Positions 11,645 to 23,500 are shown, counted from the first letter of the stretch. The stretch: 64,000 bases of DNA from Anaeramoeba flamelloides (GCA_027625915.1 JANTQA010000063.1:3925501-3989500), one strand, 5' to 3'. The notes: generated from the letters alone by a model not told the origin. Program-made: numbers and translations.

Positions 11645-14413
11645 ATGTCACAAAGTCATATTACTCCACTTCAACAAACCTCGATACGTAAAAGAAGACA
11701 TTCAAGTGAAAAATTTGAAACTCCAAATGGTACCTTACAAAAGGTCTCCTCAGTTCTTGGATCTGTCGTTCGTATGTTTGGTTTGACGCCCAATCAAAAC
11801 GAAATAAAAAAAAATAAACAAACAAAAAACCAAACACAAAACGAAAAAAAAAAGAAAAAAAAAAACAAAATGCAATCACAACAAAAAGTAAGAAGGGGTT
11901 TTGGTTTGGATGATGACGAAGAAGTTTTCCAAAAAGTAAAACGAAAAAGAGTCGGCGCTTCGGGAGTTAAAAAAAGAAAAAATCAAAAAAGAAATCAAAC
12001 AGAAAGGCAAACAAAAAGAAAACAAAGAAGAACAAGAAGTCAAAAAAGGAATCGAAATCGAAAAAACCCAAAAGGAACGGTCCGTTATCTACAAACGGAA
12101 TACAAGCCAAAACATAATCGTCAACTACCGCTAACCGAAGTAAAGCGAAAGCCTGTGTTGAACCCAAACTTTGCTCAATACGATCTAAGACAATTAGAAG
12201 ATGAGCTTTCTAAAACATATTCAAAAAAGAATAGGTCACACTCACGTATTAAGGAAAGGAAACGAACTTATCAAAAAAATGAGGATTCTTTTGGTGATGA
12301 TGAAGATGAAGACGATGATGATTATTTAAATCCAAAAGATGCAGAAAGGGTATCCGAAACCGACACAGAAGCAGAAGAGTCAAACTCGGAAGAAGAGTAT
12401 GTCAACCGAAGAAGCAAGCAAAGACAAAAAATTACTTCAAGGAATAAAAAAAAAACAAAAAGAAATCCTTATAAAAAAAAAAAAAAAAACAATCAATCCA
12501 TTTTAAAGGAAAGGGATTTTGATTTAAGAAAATTCGAAAATGTAAAAAAAGTCAGTCAAAACAATTTAAGAATCAGATCAAATAAAAGTTATCAAACCAT
12601 TGGCGAAGACTATGTACAAGTCAAAAGATCTGATTTAAAGCAATGGCTCAGCCAATATATTCAATACGTTGACGAGTCTTCCGCTCAAAGCACACAGCGC
12701 AATTTAACTTCACAAACAATCGTCAAGCTATTACAAGAATTCCAAAAGCCAAACCAAGAATCGGAAAATCTCAGAAAGGAAAACAACCTCATTGAAGATC
12801 AAAATCGGGAATTAAGGAACCAATTACAAGAAATCAAAAAAGTTGTTGAGCAACAAAAAATTGAATTAGAAAAACTCAAAAAGCAGCAAAGAACAAAAAG
12901 AAGGAAAAAAAGAACCAAAACTAAATCCCCCAAAAAAAAAGCAACAAAAAAAAAATTGTCACCAAAAAAAACTAAAAAAAAATCGTCACCAAAAAAAAAA
13001 ACCCATGCTTTTACAAACTTTTTGGGTACCGGAAAAAACCAAAAAAAAAAAATAAATGCAACCCCGGTAATATCCCCTAAAAATGATAATAAGGAAAATA
13101 ATTTATTTCAAAATACCAAAAAAAAAAAAACTAATTCAATCAAAAGTAATAATATATCAATTCGCTCAAACACACCTGTTTTATCGTTCACACCCTCGAT
13201 GGGATCAAAAAATAATAAAAAAACAAAAACCTTCGGAAATGTGGAAGAAGAAAAAAAAACAATTCCAGAGAAAAAGACATTTTCTTTTGGAATGAACAAA
13301 GAAAAAAAGGATCAAAGTAAAAAAACAAAAGCAAACCCGACATCGGTCTTATTTGGAACTAAAAGCAAAAAAACAACGAATGAACCCAAAAAAGCAATCA
13401 ACTCTTCATCTTTATTTGGAACTAAAAGCAAAGAGACAACCAATGAACCAAAAAATAATGAAACCACAGGATTATCCCTGTTTACAAAATCTCAACCTTC
13501 AACAACCGAAACGACTTCAATTAAAAAGGGAGTATTTTCCTTTCGGGGTTCGAAGGAAACCGGAAATGATGAGAATGATGATGCAAAGAAACAAACTAAA
13601 ACTTTTACTCTTGGTACAAAAAAAAATAATTCATCATTGGGGCTCTTTAAAAAAAGTAGAAAAAAAACAACAGATGATTCCAAAAATAGCACACAGCTGA
13701 GCGCTCCATCTTTATTCGGAAATAAAAATGGAACTGGAAAAAAGGAAAACAATACTGAACTTGAAGATAAACAAAACAACAATTTATTCCCAATAAAAAA
13801 AAAAACAAAACCAAATACTAATTTATTTGGAAAGAAACCAAAAGCGGGGGAAGAAAAAAAAAGCACACTCTTCCCAAGTTCGCTCAAAAAAAATGAAAGT
13901 AAAAAGAATACCGTTTTTGGGTTTAAAAATGCTCAAAAAGATGAATCCTCAATACCTAATAAAAAAATAGCACCACAACAATCCAATGACTTATTTGCAA
14001 AAAAAAATATTAATGTAACTGACGATAACGATGATAAAAAGGAAAAAGAAAGTACTTTAAAAAGGGGTTTTCCAAAAAAGGATCCATTATCTTTTGGAAT
14101 TAATAAAAAAAAACCTGAACAAAGTCTTTTAAATAAACCAAAATCGCAGTTAGGGCTATTTGCGAATAGCAGGAAAAGAACAACAGACGATTCCAAAAAT
14201 AGCACACAACTGGGCACTTCATCTTTATTCGGAAATAAAAATGGAAATGAAAATGGAACCAAAAAAGCAATCAACACTTCATTATTATTCCAAAAAAAAG
14301 ATCAAAATGGAAATGAACCCAAAAAAACAATCGGCACTTCATCATTATTCGGAAATACAAATCAAAAGAAAAATGAAACAACAAACCAAACCAAACCAGT
14401 GGGATTATTTTAG
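11645..14413 (+). CDS. Lys-rich FG-repeat nucleoporin-like protein
   Basis: An open frame of 922 codons from the first ATG (11645; the frame is open further upstream but without an ATG). The N-terminus (residues 1-55) has a short amphipathic-looking stretch, SVLGSVVRMFGLTP, followed by very basic Lys/Arg/Gln sequence and an acidic patch (near 220-240). A predicted coiled coil (near 370-420) comes next, then a long C-terminal half with about ten FG sites, mostly SLFG, NLFG or SFG, set in Lys/Asn/Thr-rich spacers. FG repeats plus a basic N-terminus and coiled coil suggest a nuclear-basket nucleoporin of the Nup1/Nup60/Nup153 type, but this is inferred from composition. Two spacer blocks are near duplicates (13657-13735 and 14171-14250). 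The frame meets TAG at 14411, yet coding-like FG/NPF sequence continues in the same frame. Confidence 0.62.
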   Translation: MSQSHITPLQQTSIRKRRHSSEKFETPNGTLQKVSSVLGSVVRMFGLTPNQNEIKKNKQTKNQTQNEKKKKKKNKMQSQQKVRRGFGLDDDEEVFQKVKRKRVGASGVKKRKNQKRNQTERQTKRKQRRTRSQKRNRNRKNPKGTVRYLQTEYKPKHNRQLPLTEVKRKPVLNPNFAQYDLRQLEDELSKTYSKKNRSHSRIKERKRTYQKNEDSFGDDEDEDDDDYLNPKDAERVSETDTEAEESNSEEEYVNRRSKQRQKITSRNKKKTKRNPYKKKKKNNQSILKERDFDLRKFENVKKVSQNNLRIRSNKSYQTIGEDYVQVKRSDLKQWLSQYIQYVDESSAQSTQRNLTSQTIVKLLQEFQKPNQESENLRKENNLIEDQNRELRNQLQEIKKVVEQQKIELEKLKKQQRTKRRKKRTKTKSPKKKATKKKLSPKKTKKKSSPKKKTHAFTNFLGTGKNQKKKINATPVISPKNDNKENNLFQNTKKKKTNSIKSNNISIRSNTPVLSFTPSMGSKNNKKTKTFGNVEEEKKTIPEKKTFSFGMNKEKKDQSKKTKANPTSVLFGTKSKKTTNEPKKAINSSSLFGTKSKETTNEPKNNETTGLSLFTKSQPSTTETTSIKKGVFSFRGSKETGNDENDDAKKQTKTFTLGTKKNNSSLGLFKKSRKKTTDDSKNSTQLSAPSLFGNKNGTGKKENNTELEDKQNNNLFPIKKKTKPNTNLFGKKPKAGEEKKSTLFPSSLKKNESKKNTVFGFKNAQKDESSIPNKKIAPQQSNDLFAKKNINVTDDNDDKKEKESTLKRGFPKKDPLSFGINKKKPEQSLLNKPKSQLGLFANSRKRTTDDSKNSTQLGTSSLFGNKNGNENGTKKAINTSLLFQKKDQNGNEPKKTIGTSSLFGNTNQKKNETTNQTKPVGLF

Positions 14414-14761
14414 AAAAAAATAAATAAATCTACATCTGTTCTTAATAGTTACAAAGATAAACCGTTTAATGTTTTATTTGGAAACACAAATCAAAAAAAA
14501 ACTTCCTCATCGAAATCAAATAGATTTGATTTATTTAGTGATTCAAAGCCCAGTGAACCCCAAACTATCCAAGAGCAACCAACTCAAAGTAGTTCCGTTG
14601 ATGCACCGCTAAAAAGGCATACTAATTTATTCGTCAGAAGAGCTAATTCCAAGCCTTCGCCTTCAGCAAAAAAGACAGGTTCTAATCCATTTGCACCCAA
14701 AAAAAATTCAAATCCATTTGCTCTGAAAAAGAAAAAAGGATTACAAAAAAAAAAATTTTAA
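14414..14761 (+). CDS. In-frame continuation of the FG-repeat protein after TAG
   Basis: Directly after the TAG at 14411-14413 the same frame stays open for 115 codons to TAA (14759-14761). It continues the upstream style: LFGNTNQKKT repeats the LFGNTNQKKN unit found just before the stop, followed by FDLFSDSK, TNLFVRR, SNPFAPKK and SNPFALKK. There is no ATG near its start. It may be the true C-terminus reached by read-through or by removal of a 15-nt GT...AG segment ending in that TAG (14399-14413). Alternatively it is a tail cut off by a recent mutation or a sequence error. Confidence 0.55.
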   Translation, partial: KKINKSTSVLNSYKDKPFNVLFGNTNQKKTSSSKSNRFDLFSDSKPSEPQTIQEQPTQSSSVDAPLKRHTNLFVRRANSKPSPSAKKTGSNPFAPKKNSNPFALKKKKGLQKKKF

Positions 14762-15323
14762 ATGAATCACAATATCGTACTAATATTTCTTAATTTTTTT
14801 CTTAATAAGAAGTTGTTTTTTTTTTTTATATTTTTTCTTTTTTTCTAAAAAAAATAATAATAAATTATTTTTCTCTCAAACAAAAAATTTTGATAAAAAC
14901 ATTTATTTTTCAAAATAATACTATTAAATCATATTATTTTTTCTTTTTTTTTTTATTTGAATATTATTTTTAAAAATTTCTATTATATTTAAAGTTATGA
15001 AAAAATCATTTTTAGAATAAATTTTTCATCTTTCAAATAATTTTTCTTTTTCTTTTTCTTTTTATTTCCTTGATTTTGTTTTGATTTATTTTGATTTACT
15101 ATATTAGTTTTAATATCCTTTTTATTTTATTTTATTAGGTTTTTTTTGTTTAATTCGAAAGAGGTATTCGATATTTTAATTTTTTTCTCAAATTTTAATA
15201 AATATGACAGTTTAAGTAATAATTTCGATTGAAAAACTAATAATAGCCTGATAATTATAAATATTCGATTCTTTAGAATACAATACAGTTAAAAATCTTT
15301 TAAATCATTTGTTTTTTTTTCTC
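14762..15323. other. T-rich 3' flank of the FG-repeat gene
   Basis: Runs of T and A with stops in all frames. No gene or repeat recognised before family D begins at 15324. Confidence 0.5.
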
Positions 15324-16009
15324 TTAAGGGTCTAGTCATTTACCGTGAAAAGGCACCATAAACAAGGGATGACTTGAGACCAAAAAGGGTATTGTGAAAT
15401 AGGCCTTCTTTTGGTTGACAAAATTCAAATAACAAAAAAAAAAAATTCTATATGATCTCTTTAACAAAAAATTAAACGAAAAAAAAGAGTTCTCAATTTC
15501 AAAAAATCAAAATTTAAAAAAAAAAATTCATCTTTTCTCATTTTCTTTTTCAAAAGAGGTTAAATTTCTTTAATTTAAAACAAATTGCTTTCTTGTATTT
15601 TGAAATCAATGTTATTCGATTTATTCTGATTTGTGGTTATTTTAAAACCCTCTAAATTTGACCAAGTAAGGATTATGTAATAGTTTTTCAATAAAAATAC
15701 TCATTTGAAAAAAGAAAAAAAAAGAAAAAAAAGTCACCAAGATCTCAAAAAGCGCCAAAGAGCGACACTTCAAAACTGGCATAGTTGTTTTCAGAATTGT
15801 AATTCACAACCATTCTAATTGGAAATTGAGTGTCGCAATTTGGCGCTTTTTTCTAAAAATGTCCTCATTTTTGGTTGTTGATTTTTGGAGATCGATCCTA
15901 CATCACAGGTTGGTTGGTTTTTGATTGGGGTTAGGACCTCAATAAAATTACTAAAAAGTTTTTTTCCATTTCAGAATAAAAAATTTCACCATAATGACTC
16001 GATCCTTAA
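15324..16009. mobile_element. MITE family D, copy 1 (inverted orientation)
   Basis: Runs from TTAAGGGTCTAGTCATTTAC to ATAATGACTCGATCCTTAA, an inverted repeat with TTAA at both edges. The body is the reverse complement of 38446-39228, including a conserved GCGCCAAAGAGCGACACTTC block. This copy is shorter because an internal array of ATTTGAATTTTTT-type units is reduced. No coding capacity. TTAA edges would fit a piggyBac-type target site, but the ends do not start with CCC as in classical piggyBac. Confidence 0.72.
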
Positions 16010-16328
16010 CAACAACATTTTATTTTTAATTGTAAATTCCATAATTAACAAAATTTTAAAAAAAACTAAATCTTATTTTCTCTAATAGTTGGTTTTTAAT
16101 CAATTTACTTTTTTTTTTTTGTTAAGTGATTGGGCTATGTGTGTGTGTGTATATATATATATGTATGTGTGTGTGTGTGTGTGTGTAATTTATTATTTAA
16201 TTTTAACTTTTTTTTTTTTTTTTCGGTTTAATCATTTTAATGTTTTTGTGTTATCATTTTTTTCCAAGGATCTAATATTTTTATTTTTGGTTTTTACAAA
16301 AATCTCCTTAATAACCCTAACCTACGAT

Positions 16329-16361
<33 letters not shown>
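16010..16361. repeat. Simple-sequence cluster (TG)n and (AT)n
   Basis: Contains a TG/TA-rich tract at 16138-16187 and an uninterrupted AT tract at 16331-16362 immediately before family A copy 2. Two long T runs also occur. No gene recognised. Confidence 0.7.
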
Positions 16362-16366
<5 letters not shown>

Positions 16367-17054
16367 AATTTTTCAGTCAAAGGGACCCAGTTGTAATGGG
16401 TGAATTACATGTGTTTAAAGAGTTTACATAGATATTAGAAGAAAAAATTTATTTTGGAAATTTTCAAAATTGAAATCATTTTTTCACATTTCTACACATT
16501 TTTGTTTTTTTTTTTAAAACGTCATTCAGTTACAAAATTTTTTTTTATTGCAAGATCAATAGTCATTTGGTAAAAATGTGTTATTCTAAAGATATTGAAA
16601 CCATGTAAAGATTGTTGAGAAATCATATTGATTTTAATTACAATTCTATTCGATCTTTGATCTTGATATTTGTTTAATAAATGTAAAAAATTTTCACTCA
16701 TTTACATTTCCTTTTTCAAATAGTGACCACAAATACCAACACACTTCGTTTGAGGGCTTGATTTCTAAAAGAAAAGTATGGAAAATGAAGTGAAAAATGT
16801 TTCATATTTATTATTCAAATACCAGTAGAAGTTCAAAATGAACATTGTTGTTTTTCTCAATTATGTCCCTAAGAATTTGATTTTTTCAATTTTTAAGAAA
16901 ATTTATTGATTAAAGAGTTTTATTTCTACGGATATCAACAATTCTTTGATGTTTATTATTCTGGTTATTTCTTATTTGTTCTTCAAATGTCAATATTATA
17001 AAATAATTGATATTTGAAAAAAATGTTGTTCCCCTATGACTGAAACAGAGTTTA
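16362..17054. mobile_element. MITE family A, copy 2 (inverted orientation)
   Basis: Inverted counterpart of 1030-1738. The left end TAAACAATTTTTCAGTCAAA and right end (complement of TAAACTCTGTTTCAGTCATA) are inverted repeats followed by an AGGG block. It sits exactly at the end of an AT microsatellite, consistent with insertion into TA-rich DNA. Confidence 0.75.
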
Positions 17055-19200
17055 AATATATTAATTTTCTTATACACATTACTCAAGTATTTTATCAAAA
17101 AAAAAAAAAAAAAAATAGAATATAATCAGTGTCAAAAGGAGATATTTTACAATATTAATACTCTTTCAAGAGAATAAATTTTAATTTAATTTAAAACATA
17201 AAATCTCTTTTTCGTTAATTCTAAAGTATGCCATTTTGAGTATACTGTTTTTTAATTAATTTAATAATAGTAAACTTTAAATTAATTGAATTGATTATGT
17301 GATGAATTAAAATTACAAAATTGTCAAAAATTGGGATAGGGGTTTACTTTTTTAAGAAGAAATACAAATACTTTTTCTTCTTTTTAACTTTAAGAATAAA
17401 GATTTTGAAAAATATTTTCTTTCAAAGCCTTAAATTTTGTTTGGTTAAGGGTTTCTAACTTGTGAAAAGCCAAATATATAAAAAAAAAGTTTTATTTAAT
17501 AAAAAAAAAAATAGTTTAAAATTATCCCCTTATGAAATTCTGTCGATATTTTTCAATAAGCTATAAAAAAATATTTTTTCTGGAAAACAATATCTAAAAA
17601 AAGAAAAAAAAAAGAAAATTAATATTCATGTCAAAGAAGATTGTTTATGTGTAATTTCCATGGAAATTTCACTAGAAATATTCTTTTTATGAGATATAAT
17701 ATCAATTTAATAATTTTCTTTTTAAGAAAAAAACAAAAAAAAAATTGATCTCACAGAAAAAATTTTCATTTTATAGGTTTTTCAGTTAATCTTAATTTGT
17801 GGATACTTTATATTTACAAAAGTTGTCAGTAGATAATATTACGATTAACATTTTTTAATATTCTGATCGGTTTTTGTTGTGAAAAAAATAATCTCTTAAG
17901 GGTGTAGCCTCGTGATAGATTTCTCAATAATCAAAGTATGTTGTAATTGGGTGTAATGGTATTAATTCCTCGTGGTTCCAATTGTTTCAAATAAACTCTA
18001 AAAACCTATTATAAATCTTATTACTCATTAAATTATTACAAATTTTACTAATGATCCAAATTAAAAATTTTCATTTTGTAATTTAGTTTTTTTTTAATTA
18101 AATTTCTACATCTCAAAATAGAAACCCAAAATAATATTATTCCAGTATTTAATAATTCATATTTAGAACTTACAATGGTGAAATATTTTTTGAATTTTTT
18201 AATTTCAAAGATTAACCCAATAATCATAAATATAACAATACAAATACTGATTGGTACTTTTTGTTTCCTTTTTATAAAGCTAATTGCAACATCAGTATAT
18301 GTCTAATATTTCTGAAATAATTTGTCAAAAAAATCTAATCTCTAATTGTTTATATTTATTATTAAAAATTGAATTTTTTAGTAACAAATCTACATTTCGT
18401 AAAAAATTTAAGAAAGATATTTTGCAACTTTGGAGTACTGAATATTGATAATTCAGTGGAAAATTGTATGGTAAAATGCAGAATTTTTTTGGAAATACTT
18501 TGGTTTTCTACTAAAAAAGGATCATTTTTAATTGGTGAGATAACCAAATATCAGTACTTGGCAGTTCGGTTTTGAAATGGCATTTGAACAATGCAGCACT
18601 AATGTGGTTAGGTCCAATAGCAACATATTTTGATATGATGATTCTCCTTAGTAACGTTAATCGCTTCATGATTAATATTGAATAATATATACAATTCCAA
18701 TAGTGTCTGTAACATAAATATACATATGCGTTAACCATTATATCATTTTATGGATTTGTTAAATTATAAAAATTATAATAACAATAATAAAAATGTACAA
18801 AATAAAAATATGTTTTTTGTTGAAGGTTTAGTTTAATAAAGGTCAGAATGGGTTTAAGAATTTTGAAAAAAAATGTAAATGTGTAGAAAAAAATGATTGA
18901 AATAATCTCCCGATATCCTTTTGATGATTCTGTAAAAAATGTTACAAAAAAAAAATTAAATCTTTACGTATTTTACACTTTTTCTAAAAACTTCAATTCT
19001 AATAAACACTAATGGTTAATAAAAGATCTTGGATCAAAAAAATATTTTTCGAGTATTTTTTACAAATTGAAATTGAAAAATCCAATTTTCTAGTAAATTT
19101 TTTTTTAAATTTAATAGTAAAAAATTTGAAAAGTTTTTTCTTAAAGTTAAGAATTCATTTTATTACATTTTTAAAGTATTTTAAATCTGATGAATATATT
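17055..19200. other. Intergenic region with one family I repeat
   Basis: A family I copy lies at 17896-18180. Overlapping open frames on both strands at 18360-18740 are not convincing as genes. The remainder is A/T-run-rich DNA with no recognisable features. Confidence 0.45.
17896..18180. repeat. Family I repeat, copy 1
   Basis: Begins CTTAAGGGTGTAGCC, resembling the family D terminus. It then matches, in inverted orientation, 25378-25640 (shared blocks include GGGTGTAATGGTATTA and TTAAAAATTTTCATTTT). Diverged and non-coding; perhaps a relative of family D. Confidence 0.5.
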
Positions 19201-19287
19201 TCAAATTAGGAATCAATTTTCTGGACTATTAAAGAACTATTTGTTCTATTAAAATGGAAATTTTTTTTTTTTTAATTTTCCGTTAGA

Positions 19288-19796
19288 TTTTCCAGAATTT
19301 AAAAGAATTGAGTAAAATCTTTGATTTTTCTCTATTCTTTTGAATTCTGGAAAACCACTGTTAGCTTTTCTTGAGTTTTCTGTTTATTAGGAAAATCGAT
19401 AGATTCTACTAATAAAACAGAAAACCTCCAGAAAAGCTAGGCACTTGACGGGCACTTCCGTTAAAATTTTCAGAATTTTTGAAATAGATAGAAAATTTCA
19501 AAAATTTTCGATTTATTCTTAAAGGAAAAAAACCTAGGACATGTTTCATCAGCTTTTTTTTTTAATGTTCAAATAAACCGAAAATTTAAAAAATTTTAAT
19601 CGATTCTTTTGAATTCTGGAAAAGTAAGGCACTCTACATACACTTTCGTTTTTTTTTTTTTTTTGTTTTTGATTCGGAAATAAAATCTAGGCACTCTAAG
19701 GCGCTTGATCGGCACTTTCGTTGGGTTTTCCAGAATTCCAAAAAATACAGTAAAATCAAATTGATTTTGCTCAATTTTTTTCAATTCTGGAAAACC
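19288..19796. repeat. Array of hairpin modules with TTTTCCAGAATT arms
   Basis: Several stem-loops follow one another. Arms TTTTCCAGAATT / GAATTCTGGAAAA occur at 19288 and 19342 and again at 19727 and 19782, with diverged arms at 19474 and 19606. A second stem, AGCTTTTC...TTTTCTGTTTATT with its inverse, spans 19362-19438. Between stems lies a repeated spacer of the form AGGCACT...CACTTTCGTT (19440, 19627, 19688). Non-coding. Confidence 0.65.
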
Positions 19797-20591
19797 TATG
19801 ACATAGAATATTTATCACCGGGTTCTTTTTTTTGGTATTTGGGTTTTTTTAGATGGTGTATTGTGTTTTCAAAACTATTAGTTATTATCTCTTCAAAAAA
19901 TATCCTAAAGTTGAAGTTTAAAGAAAATTCATTGTAACATCCATTTAAACATTTTTACCCCAAAAAAGACCTTTTTTTCGACTAGAGAGACTTTTAAAAA
20001 AATCGTAGTACTATTAACAACAATAAATATAACAGCCCCAAGATTGTTAAGAACTGGAATGTTGATTATATTATCAATAAACTCGATTAACAAGATGAAA
20101 TGATAATTGTAGTAATAGTTATATCTAACTTTTAATTTTCAATTGTATTTTTTCATACTAGTATTGTCTCATTAAGAAATAAATTATTTTTTATTTTTGT
20201 TTGCTTTTGAACTAAATTCATATTATTTCACTATTAAGTAGATTAATTTTTTTTTGAGATTGAACAAGAGTAAAATGATAAAATATAAAAAAATATATTC
20301 TATTCTTTAAAAAAATAAAATAAAAGAAAAATAAAATTAATAAATATTTTCCATTATTTTTTAAAAATAAGGAGAATAAAAGAATCAATCTATCTTGTGT
20401 TTATTTGGAGGAAAATTTTTGTTTTTAAAATGTAACGAAAACATTTTTTCTGTGTGTGTATTTTTTTTTTTTTTTTTTTTTTTTAAATGGAAATGAAAAG
20501 AAAGAATTTTTCCTTCTCTATTCTTTTTTTTTTGTTTTTTTAAAAATATTAAATATTTTTTTTTTTTGAGAAAATGTTATTGTTTCTTGAA

Positions 20592-23500
20592 TTAATTTTT
20601 AGTATTTGGTTGATTGTTTGTTTGAGATTTTACATTTTCATTCAATTGTTGTGGATTTACACGTTGTTGTTGTTGTTGTTGTTCTCTTAATTGTTGTTCT
20701 GGTTGCCTTTGTGGGATATTTTGTCCACCCATATTTTGAGTTCTCATGGTGTTTCTATTTTGCATTAGCATCTCATTTTGGTTCATTCTACCACCTCTGA
20801 GCATTCGTTCGTTATTCTCCTTTGGGACGTTATTTGTATTCATATTGCCCATTCCTGTTTTTGGTTGACCCATAAACCCGCCTTCTTGAGGCATTGGTCT
20901 ATTGTACATTGGTCTACCTCTTCCTCGACCTCTGCCTCTGCCTCTTCCTCTGCCTCTTCCTCTGCCTCTAAATTCACGATGGATCATTTGGGGATTTTCT
21001 CCTTCCATATTTTGCATATTTCTTCCTTGAGGAATGTTTCGTACATTTAATCTGTTTCCTCGATAAAATTGTCTTGGGTAATTCATGACACCAGTATTGC
21101 TTGTGCCCATGTATGGCTGATTTACCATATATGGTTGGTTCATAATATTTGGTCTCATATTCATCATTGGGTTTTGTTGTCTGGACATTATCATTTTGTT
21201 GAATTCCCATGATTGGCTATACATACTTGGCATTGGTTGTCTAAATTGTGGTGATTGGTACATCATATTTCCACCGGTATATCGTGGCATTCCATATCCG
21301 TTGATCCTTTGTCTTTGGAGCTGTTTGAGTCGATCTTCCTTTCGTTGTGCAAAGACAACATATAATTTTTTTTGTTCCTCTCCATATGGTTTTCCGTTTA
21401 ATTCCTGTATGGCATCTTGGGCAGATTTATCAGTGTCAAAGCATACAAATCCAAATCCTCTTGACAATCTAGTTTTTGGATCCTTCATGACCTTTGCAGA
21501 AGTAATCTTTCCAAACTTGGAAAAAAGATTATGGAGATCTTCGTCGTCATCTTCTGGTTTTAAGTGTTTGACATATAGATTTTTGTTTAAAGAACGCTTG
21601 TTCCAGTTGTCAAGATATTTCTTTCTTAAATATAATAATCGTTCTTTTTTGTTCATAGCTCGATTGACAAATAATTTGTTCCCTTCAATAACCGATTCGT
21701 TTAATTCATCCTTGGCTTTGAGTGCGTCTTCATGCTTTTCAAAATTTATAAACCCAAATCCCTTAGATTCATTGGTTGTATAATTTCTCATGATCTTTAT
21801 AGTTTTGTTTGTTTTTAATATTAATTTGTAATTTTTTAGACAAATTAAAAATAAAAAAAAAAAAAAAAAAGATTTATTTGTAAGATTATTTATATTTATG
21901 TTTATTTGTTAATTGTGTGTCATAAAAAAAATTATTTAAATGATAACTGGAGCACTTTTTTTTCTTTTTTTTTTTCATCCTATTCTTTGACGCAAAAAGG
22001 AGTATTTTCAGTCATTTTTCGATTTAATAGATTGTCCAATAATTATTGAAACGGTTCCATTAATGATGAATTCAATATAAAATTAGAATTTTGGTTCGTT
22101 CAGTTTTGAAGATCCTTTTTAATTCCTTTTAAAATCCTTAAAAACTGAACTGCATTTTTCTCGATATTTTCTGTTTTAACAAGAAAGTCTCATTTTTTTT
22201 GGAATAAATAAAAAAACTCGAAAAAAGCTTGTAACAAAAATTTTTTTTAATTTGAGAAATAAACAAAAGGAGACATTCTTTCCATCTAATTTAATGATAT
22301 CGATTTCTTTCTACAATTCGACAGGGAATATGTAGGTTTAAAATTACAGAGATCTCAGAGTTTTGGTTAAAAATAATTTCATAAGAAATAATATGTTTTT
22401 ATTCCTGCTAATTTCAATTTTAGAAATCAAAAAGTTTTGTTTGATCAATTGAAGACGAAACAAGAAAAGAAAGGGGGGATGAAAAGAAAGGGAGTCTGAA
22501 AAGAAAGGAGGATTGAAGACAAGGAAGAAAGAAAAAAAAATACAAATTTTTTTTGTTATTTTTCATAAAATTTATGAATCGAACAAATAATAAATAATGT
22601 TGGGAGATTAAAACAAATACTTACTCTTCCAGAAAGAATTTTACCATATTTGCCAAATAATGTTAAAAGCTGTTCGTCGGACCAAGTTTTTGGAAATTCT
22701 TTGACATATAAATTTGTATAACTTTCTTCTTTCGAAATATTTTTACGAGGAACAAATTTTGTTACAGTTACTTCCTTATTTTTAATGATTTTACCATTAA
22801 CGGTGTTAATTGCAGTTAGTGCGTTTTTTTCATCTTCAAAATGTACATACCCATATCCGTTAGAAGTCCCCTTTAAGTTTGTTGAAACCTTACAAGAAAG
22901 AATAGGTCCAAATTGTTTGAAAGTTTGGTATAATGTTCGAGAATCAATTGAACTTTCCAAACCAGAAATGAAAATGTTTCCTACGTTTGAATTTCTTGAA
23001 GATGGATCTTTTGAATGTCTCATAATTCTAATTTGTTTTCCATTAATTTCGAGATAATTCAATTTTTCCATCGCTTCATTCGCTTCTTTTGGTGAACTAA
23101 AATTTGCATAAGCTTTTTTGTTTTTTTGTTTTTTGTTTTTTGTATTTTTTTCGAACCGATTTTTAAAGATTAAGAAAATAAAAAATTTTTTTTAGTTTTG
23201 TGAAAAATAAGGTTTTTTTGTTTACAATTTTAAGAAAAGGAAATTTAGTTGTTAAAAAAATAATAATAAAAAATATTTTTTTGACGAAGAAAGAAATAAA
23301 AGAGCTTTGCTTCGGGTGGGAAGCTAGTGATGATAAAACCTTCAGTTTTGAAATTTGTTTCTGTTTTTTCTTCATCAAAAAAATAATAATATCAAAAAAA
23401 AAAAAAAAAATTTTAAAAAAATAACAAACCATATCCACGACTTTGGTGTGTATCATGATCACGGCAAACTTTAATAATACCTACAGTAAGTTCGTGTTGT

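Noticed and set aside
14411-14413. Idea that TAG is reassigned to an amino acid in this organism.
   Set aside because: The G alpha gene ends with TAG exactly at the family's normal C-terminus, and TGA and TAA also end frames, so the standard code holds.
18360-18740. Overlapping open frames of 60-75 codons on both strands.
   Set aside because: Neither resembles a family, splice signals are poor, and frames of this length are expected by chance in 64 kb of this composition.
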